Position numbers and translations under genes: made by a program
The notes under the pieces: generated by a model
What the model saw: the letters and a program-made list of their open reading frames with translations, nothing else
Databases searched by the model: none
Told to the model about the DNA's origin: nothing
Shown: piece after piece, positions 1 through 7,729 of the stretch
Layout of the letters: every line of letters starts with the position of its first letter
How positions within the stretch are numbered: the stretch's first letter is position 1
Origin: Ruminococcus sp.
GTDB lineage: Bacteria; Bacillota; Clostridia; Oscillospirales; Ruminococcaceae
Direction of reading: 5' to 3'
NCBI GenBank assembly: GCA_014799765.1
Contig: JAAVHK010000072.1
Coordinates: 1 to 10,551, forward strand
DNA: 10,551 nucleotides

Positions 1-483
1 ATACCTCGGCAGAAAAAAATAAAATTCGGCGATAACGGAAAATATATCGTCCTGTATGGACTTCAGGACCCTGGTAACGTAGGAATGATTATCCGGACTG
101 CTGACGCACTTGGTATGGACAACGTTATTATGTCAGATTCGTGCGATTTGTACAGCCCGAAAGTTATACGTTCTACAATGGGTTCGGTATTCCGGACAGA
201 TATTTTTATCGAAAACAATACGGAAAATTTATTCTCAATGCTTGAAAGTAATAAAGTAATCACATCTGCCGGAGTAATCGACGGCGAAACAAGTCTCACG
301 GACTGCACTTTCACCGGTAAACACGCCGTATTCGTCGGCAACGAAGGAAACGGTCTTCCGCATGAAGTCTCCGCACGTTGCGACAGACGTGTGACTATTC
401 CAATGCAAGGCAATATAAATTCACTTAATGTCGCTATGGCGTCGGGGATTCTGATGTGGGAAATGCAAAGGAGTACAGATTGA
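1..483 (+). CDS. TrmH/SpoU-family RNA 2'-O-ribose methyltransferase (5' end outside window)
   Basis: This is the C-terminal 160 codons of an S-adenosylmethionine-dependent enzyme that methylates a ribose 2'-OH in rRNA or tRNA. The reading frame is open from base 1, so the true start lies upstream. The three SpoU motifs are visible in order: motif 1 at about bases 79-117 (GNVGMIIRTADALG, with the conserved Asn and Arg), motif 2 at about 337-360 (GNEGNGLP), and motif 3 at about 400-450 (IPMQGNINSLNVAMA). Together they form the knotted SAM-binding site and dimer interface of the SPOUT fold. Members are usually about 250-270 residues, so roughly 100 N-terminal residues are missing; these normally hold the substrate-binding domain. 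The exact target nucleotide cannot be read from the sequence. The stop TGA at 481-483 overlaps the TTG start of dprA. The family call is very secure; the subfamily is open. Confidence 0.93.
   Translation: MPRQKKIKFGDNGKYIVLYGLQDPGNVGMIIRTADALGMDNVIMSDSCDLYSPKVIRSTMGSVFRTDIFIENNTENLFSMLESNKVITSAGVIDGETSLTDCTFTGKHAVFVGNEGNGLPHEVSARCDRRVTIPMQGNINSLNVAMASGILMWEMQRSTD
467..473 (+). promoter_or_regulatory. Ribosome binding site that sets the dprA TTG start
   Basis: AAAGGAG lies 6 bases before TTG 480, inside the end of the methyltransferase gene. It favours TTG 480 over the in-frame ATG 456, which has no such site and would lie deeper inside the upstream gene. The arrangement, with TTG and the upstream TGA sharing bases, suggests translational coupling. 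Confidence 0.75.
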
Positions 484-659
484 AAGATTTAAAATATCTC
501 GTATGGCTTGCAATGGTTTCGGGCAGTTCTTCCGGTACTGTATGGGAAATTATAAATTCATATGATACCGCATATCAGGCATACAATTCACTGATAAATA
601 ATTCATGTCCGGTACGTTTAAGTGTAAATCAGAAAAATAACATAAATAAAATATCTCCG

Positions 660-662
660 TAA
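660..662 (+). other. dprA: Premature in-frame stop codon (TAA) in dprA
   Basis: TAA replaces codon 61 of dprA. The codons on both sides are in one frame and both encode recognisable DprA sequence. A single base substitution therefore explains it, for example from GAA, AAA, CAA or TTA; an insertion or deletion does not. TAA is also the normal terminator of dprA itself, rnc and the radical SAM gene here, so a reassigned code is not supported. Confidence 0.85.
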
Positions 663-1614
663 AAAGCCGGTGAAATAATTTCATACTGTTCAGAAAATGA
701 TATATCTGTTATACCGTATACGTCGCCGGAATATCCGGAAATTCTGCTGAAAATAAACAATCCGCCACCGGTGCTTTACGTTCAGGGCGATATATCATGT
801 CTTTCAGGCGGAAAAAATATAACCTGTATCGGTACAAGAAATCCCAGTGAATATACACAGAAAATAATTTCCGTGATATGTTCCGGACTTGCCGGAAATG
901 ATTTCACAATAGTAAGCGGTTTCGCCATGGGTAGCGATATAATGGCACATATGTCGGCGGTACGTACCGGCGGAAAAACTGCCTGTATACTGGGTTGCGG
1001 AAATAATATAAATTATCCTGTACCTAATTATCGTCACAGAAGAAGCATTATCGAAAACGGTGGCGTATTTGTTTCGGAATTTCCGCCTGATACTCCGCCA
1101 TATGCAAAGAATTTCCCACAAAGAAACCGTATACTTTCGGCACTGAGTAAGGCAACAATAGTTTTTGAAGCCGGTATTAAAAGCGGTTCACTTAGTACCG
1201 CCGGACTTGTAAAAAGTCATAACAGAAAATTATTCTGTATTCCTCCGGCTGATATTACAGATAGTCGTTACGCCGGAAATATAAGTCTTCTCCGGAAATC
1301 TGCTGTTCCGTTGTATTCCGTCGGCGACGTACTGGAATTTTACGGCTCACCGGAAAATATATCTGTTATTAAACCTGAATCCAAACCGCAAATAAAACCT
1401 GAAATTCATGAAAAAATAAATAATATATCTGTAACGGAACTGACACCGGTACAGCAGAAAATACTTTCAGTTTTCGGCGATGATGATATTATCCACATAG
1501 ATAATATTATCGACAGGCTTGACATGGATATTTCAGAAATAATAACGGAAATCATGGAACTACGGATAGCCGGAATAATAGAGGAAATTACCGGTAACCG
1601 TTTCAGAAAAACAG

Positions 1615-1621
1615 AAAGGAG
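1615..1621 (+). promoter_or_regulatory. Ribosome binding site of topA
   Basis: AAAGGAG lies 10 bases before ATG 1632, within the last codons of dprA. It supports this start for topA and should let topA be translated even if ribosomes stop early in dprA. Confidence 0.7.
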
Positions 1622-1631
1622 ACAATTTTAA

Positions 1632-3752
1632 ATGCCGGATTTAGTTATAGTAGAGTCGCCGGCTAAGGCGAAAACAATTCAGAAATATTTAGGTTCGGGA
1701 TATGAGGTCATAGCATCTATGGGACATATCCGTGATTTACCTAAATCAAAAATTGGTGTAGACAAAGAACATGATTTTGAACCGAAATACGTCGATATGA
1801 AAGGCAAAGAGGACGTTATAAAAGAACTCCGCAAGCAAGCAAAGAAATGTAATAAAATATATCTTGCTACTGACCCTGACCGTGAGGGTGAGGCGATTTC
1901 ATGGCACATAGCACAGATGTTAAACCTTGATATGAACGACGATAACCGTATTGCTTTTACGGAAATCACTAAGACGGGCGTTCAGAACGGCATGAATAAT
2001 CCGCACAAGATAGATATTGATTTAGTCAACGCACAACAGGCAAGACGTATACTTGACAGGCTTGTAGGTTATGAATTAAGTCCGTTTTTATGGAAAAAAG
2101 TAAAGCGTGGACTTTCTGCCGGACGTGTCCAGACTGTCACGGTAAGTATAATTGTAGACAGGGAAGAGGCTATAAAAAAATTCAAGCCGGTTGAATACTG
2201 GACTATTGACGCACGTTTCACGGCACCGTCTTCAAGAAAAATTTTTGATGCTTCACTTGTATCCGTCGACGGTAAAAAAATTGAAGTCCCTGACCAGTCT
2301 GGTAAGAAAAAATCTGACAGGATACGGATTTCCACTGAAGAAGAGGCTGAAAAAATTCTTAAACGTCTTGAAAATGCCGTATATAAGGTAATATCCGTAA
2401 AAAAACGTGTCACGAAAAAACAACCTGCTCCACCGTTTATAACTTCCACCATGCAACAGGAAGCATCAAAAAAACTGAATTTCAGTTCAAAACGTACCAT
2501 GAAAACCGCACAGGAATTATATGAGGGTGTCGACATTGAGGGTATAGGGGCAGTAGGTCTGATAACGTATATGAGAACTGACAGTCTCAGAATTTCTGCC
2601 GAAGCACAGCTTTCGGCACGACAGTATATTGATACGGTTTACGGAAGTAATTATCTGCCTGATGTACCACGTCAGTATAAATCCGGCAAAAACGCTCAGG
2701 ACGCACATGAAGCTATAAGACCGTCCACACCGGAACTCACACCGGACAGAGTTAAAACAAGTCTCACGTCTGACCAGTATAAACTTTACAAACTCATATG
2801 GGAACGTTTCATAGCAAGCCAGATGGCAAATGCCTTACTTGATACAACGTCGGTTGAGACAGAAGCTGATAACTGTATTTTCAGAAGTTCCGGATATTCC
2901 GTTAAATTTGACGGTTTCATGATTCTGTACGTTGATTCCGATTCCGAAGAGGGCGGAAAAAAAGAATTACCTGTAATAAATAAAGACGATATTCTTAAAC
3001 CCGTTTCCATTAAAGGAAATCAGCATTTCACCCAGCCCCCACCGAGATTTACAGAAGCGTCACTTATAAAGACCCTCGAAGAAAACGGCATAGGCAGACC
3101 GAGTACCTATGCCCCTACCATTACGACTATAACCGCCCGTCAGTACGTGGAACGTGACGGCAAATCGCTTAAACCTACCGCATTAGGCGAAGTCACAACA
3201 GAACTCATGAAAGAACACTTCAAGAAAATAGTCGACGCAAAATTTACTGCTGAAATGGAAAATTCCCTTGACGAGATTGAAAACGGTAACAAAAACTGGG
3301 TTGACACTCTGCACGAATTTTACGACGATTTCGCAGAAACACTCCATAAAGCAGAAGAAGCTATGGAGGGTAAGCGTGTTAAAATTCCCGACGAAGAAAC
3401 GGACATCATATGCGAACAGTGCGGACGTAATATGGTAATAAAGTTCAGTAAGTACGGTAAATTCCTTGCGTGTCCGGCGTTTCCGGAGTGCAGAAATTCA
3501 AAACCCATAGTTACTGAAACTGCCGGAAACTGTCCACGTTGTAACGGTAAAATGTTACTGAAGAAGTCAAAAAAAGGCAGAAGTTTTTACGGTTGCGAAA
3601 AGTACCCTGAATGTACGTTCATGACGTGGAATGTACCGTCAGAAGAAGTCTGTCCGGAATGTAAAAAGACGTTGTTTATCAAGGGCGGTAAAAGCGGAAA
3701 ACTTGTCTGCGAAAATGAAAACTGTGGTTATGAAAGAGAGTTGAAGAAATGA
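1632..3752 (+). CDS. topA: DNA topoisomerase I (type IA)
   Basis: This enzyme relaxes negatively supercoiled DNA by cutting one strand and passing the other. It acts behind RNA polymerase and balances gyrase. The 706 residues match the usual length of Firmicute TopA. The N-terminal Toprim domain shows VESPAKAKT (Glu8) and the metal-binding DPDREGEA motif (Asp81, Asp83, Glu85). The catalytic tyrosine is Tyr313 in GLITYMRTDS, and GIGRPSTYAP lies further on. Three C4 zinc ribbons end the protein from Cys594: CEQC...CPAFPEC, CPRC...CEKYPEC and CPEC...CENENC, all with four cysteines. The start ATG 1632 follows the dprA stop directly, with AAAGGAG at 1615-1621. The last four bases overlap trmFO (ATGA). 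The gene looks intact. The identification is secure. Confidence 0.98.
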   Translation: MPDLVIVESPAKAKTIQKYLGSGYEVIASMGHIRDLPKSKIGVDKEHDFEPKYVDMKGKEDVIKELRKQAKKCNKIYLATDPDREGEAISWHIAQMLNLDMNDDNRIAFTEITKTGVQNGMNNPHKIDIDLVNAQQARRILDRLVGYELSPFLWKKVKRGLSAGRVQTVTVSIIVDREEAIKKFKPVEYWTIDARFTAPSSRKIFDASLVSVDGKKIEVPDQSGKKKSDRIRISTEEEAEKILKRLENAVYKVISVKKRVTKKQPAPPFITSTMQQEASKKLNFSSKRTMKTAQELYEGVDIEGIGAVGLITYMRTDSLRISAEAQLSARQYIDTVYGSNYLPDVPRQYKSGKNAQDAHEAIRPSTPELTPDRVKTSLTSDQYKLYKLIWERFIASQMANALLDTTSVETEADNCIFRSSGYSVKFDGFMILYVDSDSEEGGKKELPVINKDDILKPVSIKGNQHFTQPPPRFTEASLIKTLEENGIGRPSTYAPTITTITARQYVERDGKSLKPTALGEVTTELMKEHFKKIVDAKFTAEMENSLDEIENGNKNWVDTLHEFYDDFAETLHKAEEAMEGKRVKIPDEETDIICEQCGRNMVIKFSKYGKFLACPAFPECRNSKPIVTETAGNCPRCNGKMLLKKSKKGRSFYGCEKYPECTFMTWNVPSEEVCPECKKTLFIKGGKSGKLVCENENCGYERELKK

Positions 3753-5071
3753 CAGTAAATGTAATAGGAGCAGGTCTCGCCGGTTGCGAATCGGCTTGGA
3801 TTATCGCACAGAACGGCATAAAAGTCAGATTATTTGAAATGAAACCTGAAAAATTCACACCGGCACATAAATACAGCGGTTTTGCGGAACTTGTATGTTC
3901 CAATTCGCTGAAAGCTTCAAGAATAGAATCGGCTTCCGGACTTCTTAAACATGAAATGGAAATGTTAGGTTCACTGACAGTACCATGTGCGAAAGAAAAT
4001 TCAGTTTCTGCCGGTGGAGCGTTGGCAGTAGACAGGGAAAAATTTTCCGACAGTGTGACCGCTAAAATAAAAAACAATCCGCTTATAGAAGTAATATCCG
4101 GTGAAGTGACGGAAATTCCCGACGGTATAACGATTATTGCAACAGGTCCGTTGACTTCCGGAGCTATGGCGGATAAAATAAAATCGCTGTGTGGGGACGG
4201 TCTGAGTTTTTACGACGCTGTCGCACCGGTAGTCACGGCGGAAAGTATCGACATGGAAAAAGTTTTCTATGCCTCACGATACGACCGAGGCGACGCCGAT
4301 TATATAAACTGTCCGATGACCAAGGAAGAGTACATGGCATTTTACGAAGCTATAATCACGGCGGAAACTGTTCAGTTAAAAGATTTTGAAACGCACCCGT
4401 TCAGCGTATACGAGGGCTGTATGCCTGTTGAAGTCCTTGCATCACGTGGAGTAGATACAATGCGATACGGTTGCATGAAGCCTGTCGGAATCACTGACCC
4501 ACGTACCAATAAAAGACCTTATGCGGTGGTACAGCTCCGGAAAGAAAATCGTGACGGAACTTTATTCAATTTAGTAGGATTCCAGACTAACCTGAAATTC
4601 GGCGAACAGAAACGTGTGTTTTCCATGATAACAGGTCTTGAAAATGCCGATTTCATGCGATACGGCGTAATGCACAGGAATACTTTTATAAACAGTCCGG
4701 AAATTCTTAATTCCGATTTTTCAATGAAAAGCAATCCGGATATATATTTTGCCGGTCAGATAACCGGTGTTGAAGGCTATATGGAATCTGCTATGAGCGG
4801 ACTTCTTGCCGGAATAGCCGTCGCAAGAAAATTGAAGAATCTATCACCGCTGAAACTTCCGGCGGATACTATGACGGGTGCATTGTCGGCGTACGTCAGC
4901 GACCCATACAATAACGGAAAGTTTCAGCCAATGGGAGCAAATATGGGTATTCTGCCGGATATTCCGGTAAGAATAAAGGATAAAAAACAGAAGTACGGCG
5001 TTTATGCGGAAAGAGCGGTAAACTCTCTTAAAAGCGAACTGGAAAGGATTAGTTATGAAAATAATTGTTGA
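3749..5071 (+). CDS. trmFO: Folate/FAD-dependent tRNA m5U54 methyltransferase TrmFO
   Basis: TrmFO makes 5-methyluridine at position 54 in the T-loop of tRNA, taking the carbon from methylenetetrahydrofolate and the reducing power from FADH2/NAD(P)H. It is the route used by many Firmicutes in place of SAM-dependent TrmA. The 440 residues are full length. The N-terminus has the FAD-binding GxGxxG motif (VIGAGLAGCESA, residues 5-16), followed by the family hallmark ELVCSNSLKA. Cys50 and Cys224 (in YEGCMPVEV) correspond by position to the two catalytic cysteines known in the Bacillus subtilis enzyme. The C-terminal part has AGQITGVEGYMESAMSGLLA, typical of the GidA/TrmFO fold. ATG 3749 overlaps the topA stop as ATGA, with only a weak purine-rich site (3733-3740) upstream, so translation is probably coupled to topA. 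The 3' end overlaps plsX by 17 bases. Confidence 0.97.
   Translation: MTVNVIGAGLAGCESAWIIAQNGIKVRLFEMKPEKFTPAHKYSGFAELVCSNSLKASRIESASGLLKHEMEMLGSLTVPCAKENSVSAGGALAVDREKFSDSVTAKIKNNPLIEVISGEVTEIPDGITIIATGPLTSGAMADKIKSLCGDGLSFYDAVAPVVTAESIDMEKVFYASRYDRGDADYINCPMTKEEYMAFYEAIITAETVQLKDFETHPFSVYEGCMPVEVLASRGVDTMRYGCMKPVGITDPRTNKRPYAVVQLRKENRDGTLFNLVGFQTNLKFGEQKRVFSMITGLENADFMRYGVMHRNTFINSPEILNSDFSMKSNPDIYFAGQITGVEGYMESAMSGLLAGIAVARKLKNLSPLKLPADTMTGALSAYVSDPYNNGKFQPMGANMGILPDIPVRIKDKKQKYGVYAERAVNSLKSELERISYENNC
5043..5048 (+). promoter_or_regulatory. Ribosome binding site of plsX
   Basis: AAAGGA lies 6 bases before ATG 5055, within the coding end of trmFO. It supports the 17-base overlap start, which also gives the canonical PlsX N-terminus. 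Confidence 0.65.
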
Positions 5072-6077
5072 TGCATTCGGCGGAGATAACGCACCATTGG
5101 AAGTTTTAAAAGGTTGCGAACGTGCAGTGTCTGAACTTGATGTAAATATCGTACTCACCGGACACGAAAAGAAAATTAAATCCTGTGCAAAGAAAAATGA
5201 AATAAGTCTCGACGGTATAGAAATAGTGCATACGCCGGAAGTTTTCGATATACACGAAGAACCGAAGGAAATTATGAAATCCGGAAAAAATACGTCTATG
5301 GCGGTAGGTCTGAAACTCCTCGCCGACGGTAAAGGCGATGCGTTTGTATCGGCAGGCAGTACCGGAGCATTAGTAATGGGTGCGACGTTCATAGTTAAAC
5401 GTCTGAAAGGCATAAAACGTGTGGCACCGTCACCGGTACTTCCGGCGGATAAGGGAAGTTTTGTCCTGACAGATGCCGGTGCTAATACAGAATGCCGTCC
5501 GGAAATGCTGGTACAGTTTGCGGTAATGGGCAGTGCCTACATGGAAAAAGTAATGGGCGTGAAGAATCCTAAAGTAGCATTACTGAACATCGGTGCGGAA
5601 GAAACCAAAGGCAGAGAGCTTGAAACAGAAGCCTATAAACTGCTTGAAAAATCCGGTCTTAATTTTATCGGAAACATTGAAGCCCGTGATATGCCTAAAG
5701 GTGAATGTCATGTAGTTGTTACAGACGGTTTCACCGGAAACATCGCCCTTAAACTTTACGAGGGTATGGGGTCATTGTTTGGTAAGAAAATGAAGTGGAT
5801 TTATTCCGGTATCGGTAAAGTAGGTGCAATGTTTTCAATCGGAAAGATAAAAAAATTCCGTAAGCAGATGGATTATAAAGAGGTAGGAGGTTCGGCACTT
5901 CTCGGAGTGAAAAAACCTGTCATAAAGGCACACGGCAATTCCGACAGTATCGCATTTTTCAACGCAATACGTCAGGCAAAAAAATGTGTGGAAACTGATA
6001 TTTCAGGCGTAATAGAGAAGTACGCCGAAAAAACAGCGGAAATTTCAAAGGAGTTGAACAGAATTGGACAAAATTGA
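5055..6077 (+). CDS. plsX: Phosphate acyltransferase PlsX
   Basis: PlsX converts acyl-ACP and phosphate to acyl-phosphate, which the membrane enzyme PlsY uses to acylate glycerol-3-phosphate; this is the first step of phospholipid synthesis in most bacteria. It is a peripheral membrane protein. The 340 residues are full length. Family motifs are MKIIVDAFGGDNAP at the N-terminus, FVSAGSTGALVMGA around residues 97-110, LLNIGAEETKG near 177, GNIEARD, and VVTDGFTGNIALKLYEG near 225. ATG 5055 is preceded by AAAGGA at 5043-5048 and lies inside trmFO. The gene overlaps rnc by 14 bases. In many Firmicutes acpP follows plsX; here there is no room for it. PlsY is not in the window. Confidence 0.97.
   Translation: MKIIVDAFGGDNAPLEVLKGCERAVSELDVNIVLTGHEKKIKSCAKKNEISLDGIEIVHTPEVFDIHEEPKEIMKSGKNTSMAVGLKLLADGKGDAFVSAGSTGALVMGATFIVKRLKGIKRVAPSPVLPADKGSFVLTDAGANTECRPEMLVQFAVMGSAYMEKVMGVKNPKVALLNIGAEETKGRELETEAYKLLEKSGLNFIGNIEARDMPKGECHVVVTDGFTGNIALKLYEGMGSLFGKKMKWIYSGIGKVGAMFSIGKIKKFRKQMDYKEVGGSALLGVKKPVIKAHGNSDSIAFFNAIRQAKKCVETDISGVIEKYAEKTAEISKELNRIGQN
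6047..6053 (+). promoter_or_regulatory. Ribosome binding site that sets the rnc TTG start
   Basis: AAAGGAG lies inside the last codons of plsX, 10 bases before TTG 6064. Another TTG (6054) is directly adjacent but in a different frame, so TTG 6064 is the usable start. Confidence 0.7.
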
Positions 6078-6750
6078 AAAATTTGAAAAAATTATAGGTT
6101 ATACTTTCAGGGATAAAAGTCTGATTTATCAGGCATTGTCGCACTCATCATACGCCAACGAAAAGAAAAATCCGTCCGGAAGTAATGAACGTCTTGAATT
6201 TCTCGGCGACAGTGTACTTTCAATAGTGGTATCGGATTATTTATATAAAAGTCTGAACGTTGCCGAAGGTGAACTTACAAGAGTACGTGCCTCACTGGTA
6301 TGCGAAAAATCCTTACACGTTTTCGCAAAACAGATAAAATTAGGAGAATTTCTTTTCTTAGGCAGAGGCGAGGAAAATACAGGCGGACGTGAAAGACCTT
6401 CCATACTTGCCGACGCTTTCGAGGCTGTCATTGCGGCAATTTATCTTGACGGCGGTATAGAACCGGCTTCAAAACATATTTTACGCTTTATGCCCGAAGA
6501 TGTCCAGCACCCTCAGAAACCGGCATTCAGCGATTTCAAGACGGTACTTCAGGAAATTGTACAGAAAAATCCGGAAGAAAAAGTTGAATATGTCCTCATA
6601 GGTGAGGAGGGTCCTGACCATAACAAAAGATTTGTCGTTGAAGTACGGTTAAATTCGCAGGTTATCGGCAAGGGCAAGGGGAAAAGCAAGAAAGAAGCTG
6701 AACAATTGTCCGCTAAAGAAGCACTCGAATTAATGGGTTATGAAGCATAA
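6064..6750 (+). CDS. rnc: Ribonuclease III
   Basis: RNase III cuts double-stranded RNA, chiefly to mature 16S and 23S rRNA from the primary transcript and to process or degrade mRNA and antisense duplexes. The 228 residues match the normal length. The catalytic domain carries the signature NERLEFLGDS (Glu42, Glu45, Asp49) and the second metal site ADAFEAVIAA (Asp117, Glu120), matching the four-residue metal centre of the Escherichia coli enzyme. A double-stranded RNA-binding domain fills about residues 155-225, ending with KGKSKKEAEQLSAKEAL. The start is TTG 6064, 10 bases after AAAGGAG (6047-6053) and within the end of plsX. This start gives the expected N-terminal length, and no better ATG exists in frame. 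The gene overlaps the radical SAM gene by 11 bases. It looks intact. Confidence 0.97.
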   Translation: MDKIEKFEKIIGYTFRDKSLIYQALSHSSYANEKKNPSGSNERLEFLGDSVLSIVVSDYLYKSLNVAEGELTRVRASLVCEKSLHVFAKQIKLGEFLFLGRGEENTGGRERPSILADAFEAVIAAIYLDGGIEPASKHILRFMPEDVQHPQKPAFSDFKTVLQEIVQKNPEEKVEYVLIGEEGPDHNKRFVVEVRLNSQVIGKGKGKSKKEAEQLSAKEALELMGYEA

Positions 6751-7729
6751 TAATATATCAATATTTGTTGCACACGTAGGCTGTCCGAATAAGTGCAGTT
6801 TCTGTAATCAGCATACTATCAGCGGTTCGCCGAAAGCACCGTCCATACAGGAAGTTGAAAATATATGCAGAAAAGCTCTCAGTGAGATAAAAAATCCGGA
6901 AAATACGGAAATAGCATTTTTCGGCGGAAGTTTCACGGCTATATCTCCTGACTATATGACAGACCTGCTCAGGACGGCTTATAAATTTATAGGGGCGGGA
7001 AAGTTTCACGGTATAAGAGTTTCAACCCGTCCGGACTGCATAACACCGGAAATTCTCGGAATCCTGAAAGAATACGGCGTGACAGCTATAGAACTCGGTG
7101 CACAGTCCATGAATGATAATGTACTAAGTCTGAACGAAAGAGGACATACCACACAGGATATTTTCAATGCAAGCCGTATGATACGTGAGTATGGTTTTGA
7201 ACTCGGTTTGCAGATGATGATTGGACTTTACGGAAGTACGCCGGAAACCGAACACGAAACTATGAATAAAATCATTGAAATAAAACCCGATACTGTAAGA
7301 ATATATCCTGTTGTTATATTAAAGGGTACACGTCTTGCGGAACTCTTTGAAACAGGAATTTTCAAGCCGTTTGATTTTGAATATGTCGTTGAGTTTTCGG
7401 CGGAATGTCTGATAAATTTTGAAAGAAATAATATAAAGGTCATAAAGTGCGGACTTCATGCGAGTGAGTTTGTCGAAAATGATAAAGTCGGCGGATTTTA
7501 TCACCCTGCATTCCGTGAACTCTGTGAAAGTGTTATATACCGCCGTGCGATACAGGATATTACAGGAAACAATTCCGGAAAATATATTTTCAGGGTCAAT
7601 GACAGATGCATAAGCAAGGCTCTCGGACAGAAAAAGTCAAATATTGAATTTTTCCGTAAAAACAACATGGAAATAAAATTCATTCCGGACAGTTCCGTAC
7701 CGGTATACGAAGTCTGGGAGGTGAAATAA
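6740..7729 (+). CDS. Elp3-like radical SAM protein without a GNAT domain
   Basis: This enzyme is predicted to bind a 4Fe-4S cluster and cleave SAM to a 5'-deoxyadenosyl radical. The cluster motif is Cys15-x3-Cys19-x2-Cys22 in GCPNKCSFCNQ. The downstream barrel motifs include FFGGSFTAI near residue 60 (the GGE-like SAM amino-group motif), STRPDCI and GLQMMIGLYGSTPE. The C-terminal third holds GGFYHPAFRELCES, as in the radical SAM C-terminal extension found in Elp3-like proteins. The protein has 329 residues. It stops before the acetyltransferase domain of true Elp3, so the wobble-uridine carboxymethylation of Elp3 should not be assumed. Its substrate is not known to me; a gene of this type between rnc and smc is familiar from Clostridia. 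ATG 6740 lies in the end of rnc, only three codons after an in-frame stop, and has no strong ribosome binding site, so it probably depends on coupling to rnc. The stop TAA directly precedes smc. Confidence 0.88.
   Translation: MKHNNISIFVAHVGCPNKCSFCNQHTISGSPKAPSIQEVENICRKALSEIKNPENTEIAFFGGSFTAISPDYMTDLLRTAYKFIGAGKFHGIRVSTRPDCITPEILGILKEYGVTAIELGAQSMNDNVLSLNERGHTTQDIFNASRMIREYGFELGLQMMIGLYGSTPETEHETMNKIIEIKPDTVRIYPVVILKGTRLAELFETGIFKPFDFEYVVEFSAECLINFERNNIKVIKCGLHASEFVENDKVGGFYHPAFRELCESVIYRRAIQDITGNNSGKYIFRVNDRCISKALGQKKSNIEFFRKNNMEIKFIPDSSVPVYEVWEVK
7716..7723 (+). promoter_or_regulatory. Ribosome binding site that sets the smc TTG start
   Basis: GGGAGGTG, a near-perfect match to the 16S rRNA 3' end, lies 6 bases before TTG 7730 within the last codons of the radical SAM gene. 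A strong site paired with a weak start codon may set a moderate, fixed level of SMC. Confidence 0.8.

Larger units (their letters stand above)
480..1631 (+). pseudogene. dprA: dprA (DNA-processing protein A) interrupted by an in-frame TAA
   Basis: DprA binds incoming single-stranded DNA and loads RecA during natural transformation; it is also kept in many bacteria not known to be competent. The start is TTG 480, with AAAGGAG at 467-473. The frame encodes an N-terminal helical (HhH/SAM-like) segment of 60 codons, then TAA at 660-662, then continues in the same frame to TAA 1629-1631, 383 codons in all. Directly after the stop comes typical DprA sequence (SPEYPEILLKINNPPPVLYVQG). The Rossmann-like domain follows, with IGTR near residue 117, SGFAMGSD near 145, SEFPPDTPP, NFPQRNRI and SGSLSTAG. 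A winged-helix domain occupies about 321-383. No usable restart follows the stop: GTG 771 lies inside the conserved PPPVLY motif without a ribosome binding site, and the first in-frame ATG (927) is inside the Rossmann fold. The normal Gly-Ala after the SGSL segment reads Ser-Ala. Nonsense mutation or sequencing substitution is most likely; readthrough is possible but unsupported. Confidence 0.8.

Noticed and set aside
456..662. ATG 456 as the start of a separate small 68-residue protein
   Set aside because: It is the 5' part of dprA plus eight codons upstream. The ribosome binding site at 467-473 points to TTG 480, and the protein continues as DprA beyond the TAA.
660..662. TAA read as a sense codon (recoding or alternative code)
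   Set aside because: TAA is the true terminator of dprA, rnc and the radical SAM gene in this window, and I see no readthrough or selenocysteine-type context.
771..1631. GTG 771 as a genuine start for a shorter, intact DprA
   Set aside because: GTG encodes the Val of the conserved PPPVLYVQG motif, there is no ribosome binding site before it, and homology extends upstream to the TAA and past it.
2069..2536. Antisense open frame of 155 codons within topA
   Set aside because: It is a shadow of the topA coding sequence, with no motif and no spacing consistent with a gene.
4844..5413. Antisense open frame of 189 codons over trmFO/plsX
   Set aside because: It lies opposite two conserved genes, has no recognisable motif, and its composition is that of a complementary shadow.
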